Below, in pieces: positions 38,001-51,900 of a stretch of 64,000 nucleotides of DNA. Source of the DNA: Triplophysa rosa. Its lineage: Eukaryota > Chordata > Actinopteri > Cypriniformes > Nemacheilidae. The DNA lies in NCBI RefSeq assembly GCF_024868665.1, contig NC_079913.1, forward strand, positions 9,366,879 to 9,430,878, written 5' to 3'. The position numbers and the translations under genes are program-made. Below the pieces are notes generated by a model, which was given only the letters and a program-made list of their open reading frames with translations, made no database searches and had not been told where the DNA came from. The first letter of the stretch is position 1. Each line of letters opens with the position of its first letter.

Positions 38001-41000
38001 GGAAGATGAGAGAAATAAGTGAGCTCAAAAAGCATGAAACTCCTTGAAATTCTTAATGATAATGTCCATGCCCCCACAAATTTTGACAAAAGTGCAACTT
38101 GTATTGAAGGGAAAGTTCACCCCCAATTAACTCACCCTCTTATCATTTTAAACCTGAATGACTTTCTTTCTTTTGCAGAACACAAAGAAGATATTTTGAA
38201 GAATGTTGGAAACAGAAAACCGTTGGTCCTCATTGACTTGCATAGGTTTTGTATCCATACAATAGAAGTGAATGGGGACCGACGGTTTTTGTTTACAGAC
38301 ATTCTTCAAAATATCTTCTTTTGTGTTCTGCAGAAGAAAGAAAGTCATACAGGTTAGAAATGACAAGAGGGTGAGTAAATGATGAGAGAATTTTCATTTT
38401 GGGGTGAACTATCCCTTTAAGAGGTGAATGTACTTTCATGTGATTTGGTGGGTTATGGATAACATTTGCAATAGTAGTTTATGGTTTCAACGTAGAGGGA
38501 TTACTGTGATAGCTTTCCTATTACATCCATTATTTAAAGCATTTATTTAGCAATAACTCCATCACTTTTCTCTTTGTCCTTGTGCTGTGTTGCTTTGATC
38601 TGTTGGACTCTATTAACGTGACCCGAAGCAGTGCCCCCTTGTGGCTTTTTAACGAAATCCATATGTTCACCAACTTCTACAACACACTTTATATCATTTA
38701 ATAATTTATACAGTATATTAAAACAATTGAGAAAGAAACCGTCTGGACTGTTTTACCTGTAGTCTGACTGTTTGACTGGAACCCAAGTGTAAGTTCTTAT
38801 GCCACTGTCAAAGTAAAGCTGCAATGTGAGGAAAACAAATTACAGGTTCATAAAAAAAAAAAACTTGAAGCAGGCGATGTGAATGACGCAAAACGGGCTG
38901 CGAACGTGCGTAAATCGTGTCTTCCGTGCAAGTTGAAAAAATGTATTAAAAAAATTAAACACAAAAGAAGATATTTTGAAGAATGTAGGAAAGCAAACAT
39001 TTCTGGCGCACTTTTGATCACCATTGTCATTTTTCCTACTAAGTTGGCCAAGAACTGTTTGGTTATAAGCATTCTTCCAAATATCTTTCTCTGTGTTCAT
39101 CAGATCAAAGAAATGTATACAGATTTGAAACAACTCGAGGGTGAGTAAATGATGACAGAATTTTTATTTTTGGGTAAACTGTCCCTTTAAGACTGACTGC
39201 TGTAGCATGTGTGCTTACCTCATCATGAGACTTTATAAGCGTGTGGAACCTGCGGCTTCCCTTCTGACCATCTATCATGTTTTTTCTGATCTACAGACAG
39301 ACAAGAAATAAGACAGTCCTGTAGTTACTATCTGGTAAAATGAGAGATCCTTGTTATTCACTATTGTAAGCAATAGTAGTACACATTTAGTCACATCCAA
39401 ACTCAAAAACAGCTGTCTAGTACGTTTATGTAGACCGATATTTAAAAAAAAAGTTGAGATAGGCTACATGTCCTGTTTGTAAATCTTTTTAAATGTCATT
39501 TTTAAACTAGAATTTAATTTGTACTCACATCTACTTTCACTTCATCTTCCAGTTCGGCATCCAGAAAGTCCAGCGTCACAGGTTCCTGAGACTTCAGATC
39601 CTGATAAAATAACAACAACATTGTACAAGGTTACATAAATCAACACTGGACACAACACGCCATCCTCTCGAGCAAAACTATTTACTCGTGAGTCACTTTT
39701 TCCTCTAAATCGTGTTACGATGAGAAAGCGTTTCTTGGTATTCCTACATTCTTCCACATAAAGTGTCAACTACTCTCACAGGTCACTGACTAAAGGTTTA
39801 CTAATTGCCGTGATTTGTTTTGAATCAATTCTCCCTTTGCCATTTCGTCTGTAAACTAAACGAAACAATTGTGTTTGGATTCCACAAATGATTATTATTA
39901 CAAAGGACAGTAGACTTACGCGGAGGAGGGTGGCCTGCATTTTATCATCTAACATGAAGGAGAATTGAAAAATACAATGGTGGCAGAAATGACAGCTGTA
40001 CCTTTGGCTGAAGGTTGGGATGGAGTAACACATAGCCATTGGGGTCGATTGCGAAGTAATATCCGTTTGGGCCAAGCTGTATGGAAGAAGAGACATGAGC
40101 GATGGAGATTTTGCCTTTATTCCGCAGTTTTGTGGCATTTAGAATTACACTAATTGTCAAAAGTTTTCGAACACTTGAACAAGATGTTTCATATTATCTT
40201 AAATATATTCATCGCAAGATGTATGCTTAAATGTAAGAAATTAGTTTCGTAGACAAAAATATAATTGTGCAAATATAAACTTTTTTCATTGTAAACTATG
40301 TCTTTGAAATGGATGTCTTTGACTAAATCATGCAGCCAATAAGAGTTCAGAATTGATGGGAACCACTTTATTATTGTTAAAAAAAGATCTTCGGGTGAAA
40401 CAACAAGAAGTGGCATGATAAAACGCCGAGAGAACATTTCTGCAAATTCTAGGCAAAAGGTGACTACATTGAAGATGCTAATATATAACAAGTTTTATAT
40501 TATTGTTTAGATTTTTTTAGTTGAAACATAGACCTCATAGCTGCCTTTATGGCATTCCACAGTTTCGATGAGCTTACTATTTTTCTAAAATGTGGAAAAA
40601 ATATGAATAAGTGAGTGGGTAAGTGTTCGAAAACTTTTGACTGGTATTAACGCTTGCTTTAGTACTGTACCTTTAAGACTGCTGTATGCAAATACATTCT
40701 ATGATCTCATTTCTTTCAAAAGAGCTGTAAAATCTTGTTTACCATTATTAATTTCTTGCCATTACAAACAGAAGACAAGAATTGGTAAATACGAGGAACA
40801 CAACAGCACTGGTAAGGAGGAAGAACACAAGGCAGCTGTTGGTCAGTCTATGCTGTGCAAGTCTGCTGATGTTGCAAACCAAGAGTTGTAAATAAAGCAA
40901 CACAGATCAACACTTACAGTGAATCGTGGAGTCACTCTCTTGATTTCTCCCAGAGACACGTCTACGGCCATCACCCCCAGAATTAACTGGTTCTGGTTTT

Positions 41001-44000
41001 ACAATAGATAGAGAGGCCAAAGATTAATAACACACTACGACTACATTACATTAGCAGGTACTCAGATATGTTATTATTTGGTTAGATGTCAAATCTGCTA
41101 ATAAAATGTAAAGAATTGTCAAATTTATCATCCCTTACAAAAATAACTTAAACGTTATTCAGAGACTGACACATATGGTTTGTAAAAGAGTTACATTGAG
41201 GTGTCAACAAATTCAGTGAGTTTTTACAAGGAAAGTAGTGGTTTTTATTATAGTATTTTGATATCCTGTACTTAACTCATTTATTAGACCATCACCCAAT
41301 GGAAGGTTTGTGTCACAACTGCCCTAAACTAACAGTATTTGTTATTACCTTAAGTATTTTATGTTTTTGTAATGGTTAAACCACCAGTATGTGTAAGCCC
41401 TTTGGTCACTGTTGTATTCTAACGTCAAATATAATTATTGCTGTTGTTATCCATGAATTTTTGGATTTACTATTTTACTAAAAAGGCAAAAAAACAGCAC
41501 TTTATTCAGATGTTATTTCCTTGCATCCTTAATAGAAAAATAAGTTCTCATTAATTTCAGTATAAAAACATGAATAAAGACTATTTTGTTGTTTCAATTT
41601 GTTATTTGCCCAATAAATATTCCTAAAATATCTGTGTTTTCTCTTTATGACAGATAGTCTTATAAATTTGTAAAGCCCTGTACATAATATAAGTTTTAAG
41701 CTAAATTTAGCTCGTTTATCATTTTTACTATATAATATATTATATATTGACATATGTGACCCTGGATCACAAAACCAGTCTTAAGTAGCACTGGAACATT
41801 TTTAGTAAAAGACAAAAATACATTGTGTGGGTCAAAATTATCGATTTTTCTTTTATGCCAAAAATCATTAGGATATTAAGTAAAGATCATGTTCCATGAT
41901 GATATTTTGTAAATTTCCTACCTTAAATATATAAAAACTTTATTTTTGTGAGTGGATGGTCTGCCACAGTGCCCCTGATTAACAACTTCAAAGGCAATTT
42001 TCTCAATATTTTGATTTTTTTGTGCTCTCAGATTCCAAAGTTTTAAACGGTTGTATCTCAGCCAGATATTGTCCTATTCTAACAACTCACATATCTATAG
42101 AAAGTTTATTTATTCAGCTTTCAGATTATGTAAAAATCTCAATTTCGGAAAATTGACCCATAAGACTGGTTTTGTTGTCCTGGGTCACATATATATATAT
42201 ATATATATATTTATTCACCGTGCATATTCCATGAGAATTTATTGAACATGTTTGTAACCAGCGACATGCTCTACTACAGTAGAATGAGGGGAAAATACAT
42301 GTTCTATGTGCATTCAATTGACGTTTAACACCACAAAAGTGCAGTAGTACCTTATTCGTGGATTTGGTTTTATTGAACACTGGTAGAGTCCCTGTGATCA
42401 CAAGCCCCAGCTCCTGCAACACACAGATACAGGAAAATACAGCCCTCTGTTTATCTAAATTAGCCCATCAAAATCTTTAGCTGCAGCAATTTTCAATTTT
42501 CAATGACTCAAGCCAGACTCACACATAGGCTTATGAGTCTGACATAACAGCCCAATTTAAAAGAAGAACTGACGTACCAGAGCATCCAAATAAACGTTGG
42601 TCCACTGCACAATCTTTTTGCGTGCTTTTACCATTGGTCTGCCAAGCACATCTAGATATTCCTGCATATAAAAGACACTGGTTTACATTCATGCAAAGTT
42701 AAATGAAAACTAATTTTGGTTGCGGCATGCTGCAGTGATGCTACTGGACACTATATAGTACCTGGGTGTTGATCCGTATGGCTCCGATGGAGGGGATCTC
42801 ATAATAATAACCTGTTGGGTATTGTGCAGCATGATCACACATCATGCCAGCACCACAATATGTCCCATTAATACTTCATATTGTTGTTGTGCATTGTTTA
42901 CCTCTGTTTTCGCAGGCCATCCATTGAATTGGTCCCTTATCGTAGTTATGCTGGCCTACAGAAAAGGTGAATATTCGAACCTGACAGAAGTCAAACAAAA
43001 TAGACATGAGCACAGGCACGATTTAGGCAGCTTTTCTTTTGCCATTTATTGTTTAGGCCAGTGGGATTTCTATTCATTGTTCTGCATTTAAAAACTTGAA
43101 GCACAAGGTGCCAAAATGGTTTCTGAAAACACCTGAATCATGCAGGTGGTGTGTTTAATACTTTTAATAAAGTGAAAAAGTGTTCAATAAACAATTAATA
43201 GAATGCAAATGAAATCAATAACTAGGCGACTATGAACTTATACTATATTTTATTAGTACAATTAAAGCATTAAAACAAATGGTGTGCACATGTGTGTGTC
43301 TGCGTGCAGACCGTCACCTTATTTTTATCGTTGTTAAACTCTTTAAAGATGTCTGCTGCTCTGTCTTCTCCTCCATCGGTAAACAGCATGATAATCTTGT
43401 TGCAGTGTAACTTTGAAATGTTTAACTAGTTAAAGAAATAATATAAAAAGGAGTTACGTTTCATTTTAAATCAGACACTAACATACACTTCTGCTGTTAT
43501 AAGAAAATATACAATGCTCTTCTGCCACAAGATGGCAGAATACACTACATACATTGGGCTCAGAACAGAAAGCAAGGTTTCATGTGAGTTTTATTTTGAA
43601 TGTTTGCTGTAAAAGGATATTTATTTATATCCGTTATATTTTTTATAACATTCGTGTTTGTTTTTAATGAAATTAAACCTAAATACATTTACAGAGATGT
43701 AGATATATGTATCTAGCTGAACTGCTAAATTCCTTATCTGACTGAAAACAAACAAGGCATAGGTAAATACTTTAATGCTTTTGTGCTGTAAAAATCAAAT
43801 TATTATATATAGTGCGTTATTGTATTCTTACTGAGTAGAGCTGAGAGAAAGCCTCTTTTAAGCCAACTTTGTAGTCGGTGGTGCCATTTGCTGCTATCTT
43901 ATGTACAGCCTCCCTTAGAATCTTCTTATTGCGGACGTTCGCTTGAACCAGGCTGTCAAAGCAGGCGATTGACTTGGCAGTACTATTAAACTGAAACCAT

Positions 44001-47000
44001 ACATTAGCATTGTGGTTAATAGGTTCTCGGTAAAAATGCATAAACAAATTCGTCACACACGCACACACAAAGAAAGTACATTATGAAATCAGTTTCACTA
44101 TTTTGACTAAATTCCTCTAAAAGTCCCATGGCTCAGTCCCAGCAATATACTTAGAGCCCTGTTGCTTATTTCATTACTGTCAAGCTACCGTCACACAACC
44201 GCCGTCAAAAAACGAATTACAACCAGGCCATTAAGGGAATTAAGGAAGAAAGTTAATTGAAATACATATGCATACAGAAATCAAACTTATTTACTCTAAA
44301 CCCTGCTGCTGAGATTGCGTTATTTATTTCTGTCAATAGTCTTAAAAACAAAATGAAATGCACCATTGTATTTCATAAATGATTTGGGAGCAGGGGATGA
44401 TGGAAAACAGCAATAATTCTTAGTCCTGCCATTTCAGAGGTGCCTTACTGAAGCAGAGCATGAATGTAACCAAATGACGTTTGGAGTCTTAGGAAAGCCA
44501 CTTTCTTCCAAATTTTCTTCCAAAACCCTCATTTTTGGAGACTATTCTGGAAGAGCTACAGTTTATCATCTCTATAACAATAGCGTTATTTTCTCCAACA
44601 CACACGTATACATTAGCAGAAAAGGATGCATAATTGATACGCAATTTGGTTTAAACTCACAGAGACAATGTTGACGTAATCATCGTCGGACAGTGTTTCC
44701 AGCATCTCACTAACAGAAGTACGAATGAGCTTTAACGTCAGTCCAGACACACTTCCACTTCTGCAAAAAAGTAATATATAGTCATAACATGCTTATTGCA
44801 TGTTTATAACATAAACATGCATATGTGAATAAGGTTTAGTGTAGAAACTATAGTTGTAGTTCTAGATCTTTACTGTGTAGTTATTAAACAAAACTACACT
44901 GATACGCTAAGCTACACTAATGAGCTAAACGCCCAGACAAAAGCATTATCATTACGGCCGCGCAATATCAGAAAAACTCTTCAAGGCTTTAAAACTGAAC
45001 ACAATAAAACGAATTACTCACGTAATGAATAAATCAGTACAGTGTATAAATAAAGTAAAATAAAAACATAATTAAATGAATATGCATTTACTCGTGATAT
45101 ATTAAATTAATAATTTATTTATGTACATTGAGATGAATTCTGTATGATATGGTGCCATATCTGATACTTTGTTGAAAGGACCGATAAAATAAGCTTTATG
45201 CCAAGAATGACTATAATGTTGCATCATGTTTTTTGAACGCAAAATATTATTTTAGAAAAATTATATGGGATGACAATATTTTGCGTCTTAGGTGCACTAA
45301 GGAAGAAGCACGGTGTTAATTGTGTTTTTAATATCTGCTTGAAAAAAATCCAACGTTAATATTCATGAACTGCTTCATTTGAAAAATGATTCAGATACCC
45401 AACAGCCTGCTAAAGATTTCCAAACTTCTTCAAGAGAAAAAAAGCCAAAAATTGATTTTTCATTTTCGTTGCTTTTATCTCTCTTTGACTTAGTGCCACA
45501 CTGTGTCAGTCTTTAATCAGCATCTGTCTCCATCTCTCTCTCTCTAATGCTAATAAATGTGTCTAATATAAAAGTAACATGAGGTCTTTAAGTGGAGACT
45601 CTGGAATTTGTCGCACACACTGTAAAAACCCCTGTAATTTTTCATGTACTGTATATTTTCACTGTCAAATTACAGGAAATACTGCAAATTTACTAGAAAA
45701 ACGGGGAAAACACGTAATTTTACACAATTTTATTTATCTTTATAGAATATTTCTGCCGCCCCAGCTGCCGGTAAAATTTCAGTTTTTCTAACTGCATTTT
45801 TACAGTTTATTTTTGAAATACGGTCAAAAACCGTCAAATTACAGGAAAACAGCAAATTTACAAGAAAACCATTGGGGGAAACAATGTAATTTTACAGGAC
45901 AAAATGTTAATTTATGGAATATTACTGGCGCCCCAGCTGCCAGAAAATGTCTTTTTTTTATTGTTAATATATGAAAAACATCAGAAATATATACAAATAT
46001 AAAATAATAAATAAATATTGAATATTTATTCAAATTTATATAAAAAAAATTATCTTATGAATATTTTTGGCCAAGTATGTATTATATAGAATTTAATTTA
46101 CTTTTAAAACAATAAACTTAATAGCTACATAATATGCGTGTAATGTATGTATGAGCCCAAACAAAAAAGTCAAACTGAAAATCTCAATAAACTCACACAT
46201 CAACCAGGATCAGCATGTTCTTGGGTGAAGCTGCACCCTGGATATACCTGCAGACACACACATGGCACAAACAGCATAAAGTCATAATCTCAAACACAAT
46301 GAACAACCCGTCACCTAAAACAACAAGTTTAAAGAGTTTGAGGACAGGTTGTGCTCCTTCTCTCCCACAGACAGACATACAGTACTTGTTCACTCACCAG
46401 GGTCTCCTGCGTACATCATACAGGTCAATCTTCTTATTTGTGTTATTTTGTGTGTCATCCCAAGGAGAAGCTAGGGGAGATCGAAATATAGGATACCGAA
46501 TTTAATAAGAATATGACTATATGATTTCCCTATTTATTAATAAATAAAATCATTTCAAGTAACAGTTCTTAAATTGTTTATGGTTTATGGAGCACAATAC
46601 GGGATTTGTGGGTGCTGTATAATGAGTTGACTATGCGTTTGTATTTTGTTGTGTGACTTTAAATGCTTTGTGCTGAGAGCAACATGAAGCTGATGATACA
46701 GCTGACAGCTCATTGCAATGACTCAGTGTTTATAATGTGCACGTATGTGTTTGTTAATACCCTGACTGAATAAGCACAGTCAACCGAAACTAAACATTTA
46801 AAAATATCATTAGGGAACATGGCTTGAAAGGTTATCTTATATTTATAATTTAAGTGGACTTTGGCCAAATCGTGATGTTGTGGTGATTAACGATCTGTAA
46901 TATGTAGTTCCCGATTATTCCAATGTTTTACCCGGGAAGTATCGGGCCAGGCCCGTTGCACTGCCAAAGACCTGCCACAGGAGTAAAGGGTCATCTTCTT

Positions 47001-48888
47001 TGTTTTTCCTGAAGACGTCATCCAGACCCGCCGTCCAGTTCAGCTCATTAAGGATTATAGCGGCTGTCAAAAAACATATACACAAAGTCAGAATGAGATC
47101 TCAGATAGTCTGTCTTTTCCACATGGACAGTATTTGGGCAAAAGCATCTTGTGGTGATTATATCTCACTTATATGAAGCATCTTATGAGATTTAAAACTT
47201 TAGAGTTCTCAGAAAGCCCGAAGCATTGAAACATCATTGCTGTTCCACATCACACACTGACTATTAAAACTGCACATTTTAACATGCAACGTTAGACCAA
47301 AGAGATAAAACCCGCAAAGAAGTTTGAAGGGGAAATGACAAAGTGAGCAAAAGAACTAGCTAATGCAGCTTTAATGGAATTAGAGGGGGAATGGGAGCGT
47401 TTACCAGAAAGTCTGAATCTGACGCTATCTGATCTATGTGAGAGCGATGCTCGAATATTCCTATGTAAACATCACAACAGTGAAGAATAATTTAGTGATG
47501 CTTTATTTTACAGTGTTCTTTACAGACACCTATTACATGTATTTACCATAGTAATATTACAAAATGATGCATAATTAAATATATATTGTAACTGCACTTC
47601 AACAAAACCACCTCAAAATAAATAAGTCCAATAAGCCTGCCTTGTTGGTAAAAACTATTTGCACTAACTCCACCCACCAGTATCTGATTGGAATAGAGAA
47701 AGTGTGAGAACGATGTGTGGCGTAAGGTGTAAAGTGTGTGTAGCTTTGATGTTGAAGACCCGGGTTCAAATCCACCTTTTGCCAAAATCGCTCTTTTACC
47801 TTTTTCCATCACATATCAGATCATGAAGGCATCTGTTTTCAATCAAATTAATTTAAAACTTCAAAGTTGTTCTGATTCTGATTCTGATTCTGATTCTGAT
47901 TCTGAAATTAAGCTAGTGGAATTAGCATTTCGCTAAGAAATGCTGCTATATTGACTTAGTGTAAACAGAACCTCCTGCTATTTAAACTTAGTGTAACTAG
48001 CATCTGACGCTTTTTTCACTTAGTGTAAGTAGTATCTATTGCGCTTTACACTTGGTAAAAATAGCCGCTGCCAAAATAAAATAACCAAAAATGTGTCAAG
48101 TATCACGATTGCTACTGCTCATAAGTTTGGGGTTAACTTAATGAGTATCCCATCATAAGCAGTTTGTCAATGACGTGATACCTCAAGTCTATTAGTCCCT
48201 GGCACAAACACTTGCCTCTTTAATTCATTTAAAATCAGATTCTCTCCTTTCTTGGATCCTTTCAATTCACTTCACTCCAATTCACTTTAATTTAGTTCAG
48301 AATGGCCTACAGTCATTAATATAAGTTATGCCATGTTTCAAAAGCTTAAGTTAAAGGGATAGTGCACCAAAAAAATAGAAATGATGAAATTCTGTAATTC
48401 TGTATTCACCCTCATGTCGTTGAAAACCTGTGCTGTATATGACTCTTAATTCTACACCAAAGATATTGAGAAATGTCTCTATTGTGTCCATACAATAGAA
48501 GTTAATGGAGTCTAATGTTGATTGGTTACGAATGTTCTTCAAAATATCTTTTTTTTGTGATTTGCAGAAGAAAGAAAGTCGTAATGATCTGAAATGACAT
48601 GAGGGTGAGAAATTTTCATTTTTAACCAAAACATGAGGAGATTTACCCCTATACACACAACACACATCTCCTCTATCAACATAAATTATTTAATGAAAAT
48701 TCTATCATCTGTTTACCTTCTCCTAGACAATATTAAATGAAACACTGACTTTTGCATCTATATAAAACCAGCTCATGGGGGCATTATAATTTACTGTTCC
48801 TTAAAGGAAGTGCATTAGTGAATGAGAGTGTAAGGGAGGAGATGACAACAAGCAACAGTGTGTGTGTGTGTGTGTGTGTGTGTGTTTA

Positions 48889-48920
<32 letters not shown>

Positions 48921-51900
48921 TGTGTGTGCGCGTGTAGGTGTGTGTGTGTGTGGGGGTGAGAGTGATTTCAGGGGTTTCACACCCCTTCCTGTTGTTCATC
49001 CATCAGACTGCCAAACTACGAGGTTAGGCATTAGGCACACATCCTTATTAACAAACACACACATTTGTTTCACTAAATTAGTGAGGACATCTTATAGACA
49101 GCCAATGTTCTCATACCAGGCTAATGATGTTTTCTGTCCCCTAACCTCACATAAACTTGTTGACGTTATTAGATTGAAAGAAAAAAACACGATTTGGCCG
49201 ATTTATGAGGTTATTTACCAGAAAGGGCCACTGTCCTCACAGGTTGTTTGTTGTGAACACATTTACAAAAATTGGTACACACAGTACACACACACAGCCC
49301 AAAGCTTATTTAACCCTTTCTATAAAAAGTAAGAAATGTCAGTTATCACATCTCATTACTGTCAAATGTCATCATGAATAATTAAAAAAATGCTCTCCGT
49401 CCACACCGAAATGTACTGTAATGTACTTTTGAAGAATGTTGTTAACCGGCACCCATTGCTTTTTTTGGTTCATACAATAGAAGTGAATGGATGCAGGGGC
49501 TGTTCGGTTACCAACTTTCTTCCACATATCTTCTTTTATGTTCTGCGGTTGAAAGAAAGTCATACAGGTTTGACATGAGGGTGAGTAAATTATAGACACT
49601 TTTTTATTTTGGGGTGAACTTTCACTTTAAGAGCTTGTTCTATCTGTGAGCTTTTCATGACAGTCTGTTCATTACAGAACAAAATTCACGGCTCAATTTT
49701 CTAAAGAACATGAGAGAGAGAGAGACAAAAAAGAGGCTGTGGAATGACAGATTTCTTGACTACAGCCAAACTTTTAGCGGTTTAAATGAATCACGCCAAT
49801 TATTCAACAGAATATGGGAGAAAAAACAATCTGAGCACCATGAGCACCATGAGCACCGCCAGAAGGAGCAGTGTTACAGCCACACGCGTATGCGTAATCA
49901 TGCTTGATCTGTATCTCACACACATGGTCAGAGTGTTTCTACGTCCATCTTGAGATTGAGTTGACAGCTGACACGCTGGGTTGAGGCAAAAGCACAGATT
50001 CATGTCTTAATAAGAGACACGCAGCGACAGCCCAAAGCTTCTGATAATACAAACACACATGCACATACATAATGTTTAACTAGGCGCTGGAATCAGCAAA
50101 GACTTATGTATGGATATCTAGGTCATATACGATGCCATAGAAGAACGTTTTTTGTCTAAATGGTTCCATAAAGAACCTTGAACATCAGAACAACCTTTCT
50201 GTTTCACAAAATGTTCTTTGTGGTGAGAAAAGGTTCTTCAAATTATAAACAAATAAGAAAGAGAAGATACTATAAAGAACCTTTGAATGAATGGTTCTTT
50301 GTGATACCAAAAATGGTTCTTCTATGGCATCGCTGTGAACCTTTTTAGCCCCTTTATTTTTAAGAAATATACTGTAAATATTTAGGGAAATGTTACTTAA
50401 AATTGATACATTTTGAATTTTTGTTCCCTAATTTACATTTATATGCATTTGATTTTGGTAATTTGCACAAAGACCCACATCGATAAGCTATTTACAATAA
50501 ACGCTGCAATATTTCATGAAAAAATAGGATTTGATATTTTAAATTTTCACTGGGACTTTAAAAATACACAAAAAAAGAAAAAATGCATAAAACATTTATC
50601 TGAGATTAAAACGGCAATCTACTACACACAAATATTATATACAAAATGTTTTGAAATTATAGCGCAGCGTGATGAAAGCATCTCTCTCATCTTCCATCTC
50701 CCTCTCTTCCAGTCTGTACAAAAACCCTCGCTTACATTTGTTTGTCCTCGCACCTTTTCACTTCATCTCTGCCGTCTCAATGTCTCCTGACACATTCTCA
50801 TCTCACCTCACCATCCCGCATTTATATCCAGCGTATGGTCCTTCACCTCTTTGAAATCCTTCTTATTCCTGAATTGAGGGCTCTGCATTCTGTCCTTTTG
50901 AAAGACCCGCAGGCCGCGAGGCTTTGTTAAAGGAATACATTCCTAAAAGATCACAGGCATCTCATCTGAGTTCACGTTCGTGTATGTTGCGTGTTTCGTG
51001 CAACTCTTCCAACCAGAGCCGGACACAAGGGGCTATAGATACTGTATGTTCTGTGTATATACAGATGCGACATCACACAAACAAAGTTTGATGCAAACAG
51101 CTTTGGGAACGTTCATTCTGATAGATCACACTCATTGAATGTAGTACATACTGTACTTTAACAGCATTTGATTTCAGGTGATTTCTTTTTAGTAGTTTGT
51201 TTAGTAGTAGTTAGTTGTAGTATGTAGTTTGTCATCATATACTTACAACCATTGTAGATGTCAGTGGGGATGTGCACTGCTGACGTGTTGTATGAAACTC
51301 GCCGCTTGAAATCAGGATCTTCTTTGAATTGCGATGTGGTCTGGTTCTGGGAGAGGTGTGTTTCTGGGTCATTAATGTCAAACTGAGGACATGAAAATAT
51401 GCACACAAAAAAACAGCAAAAAACAGCCTCTATTTAGGTTAGATGGCTGTATCTACTTTACCTATAAACTGAAAAAAATCCGGAGAACGTGTGAATAAGT
51501 AAATACATGCATTTTAGTAATGAACGATGAAATTGGCCTACCTTGTCTTTGGCATTATAGTAAAAGACTTCATTCTCCTGTTAACAAAATTTTGGAAAAG
51601 AGCTCAGTGAGTTTGTTTTTATGTTGTATTTTTCAATTTGCAGTGTTTTATTTGGAGAACTCGGGCCCACATGGAATATGCAACCACAAAACTTGAAGTT
51701 CAGTACATTCCCCACATTTACGTTTAACAAGTATTTAGCAAAATAATGTTATGATTTTTTTATATTGTACCCTGTTCAAATATTTAAATAAGGGTAAAAT
51801 TCCACAGATTGCCATCCAAAATCAGCCAACAAAATGTGGACCTATACAGTTCCATGTGAGCCATATGTAAAGATATCAAAACATCAAATCAGATTTTTGT

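Noticed and set aside
48752..49332. 156-codon plus-strand frame
   Set aside because: Starts within the (TG)n tract and continues into intron sequence with no homology.
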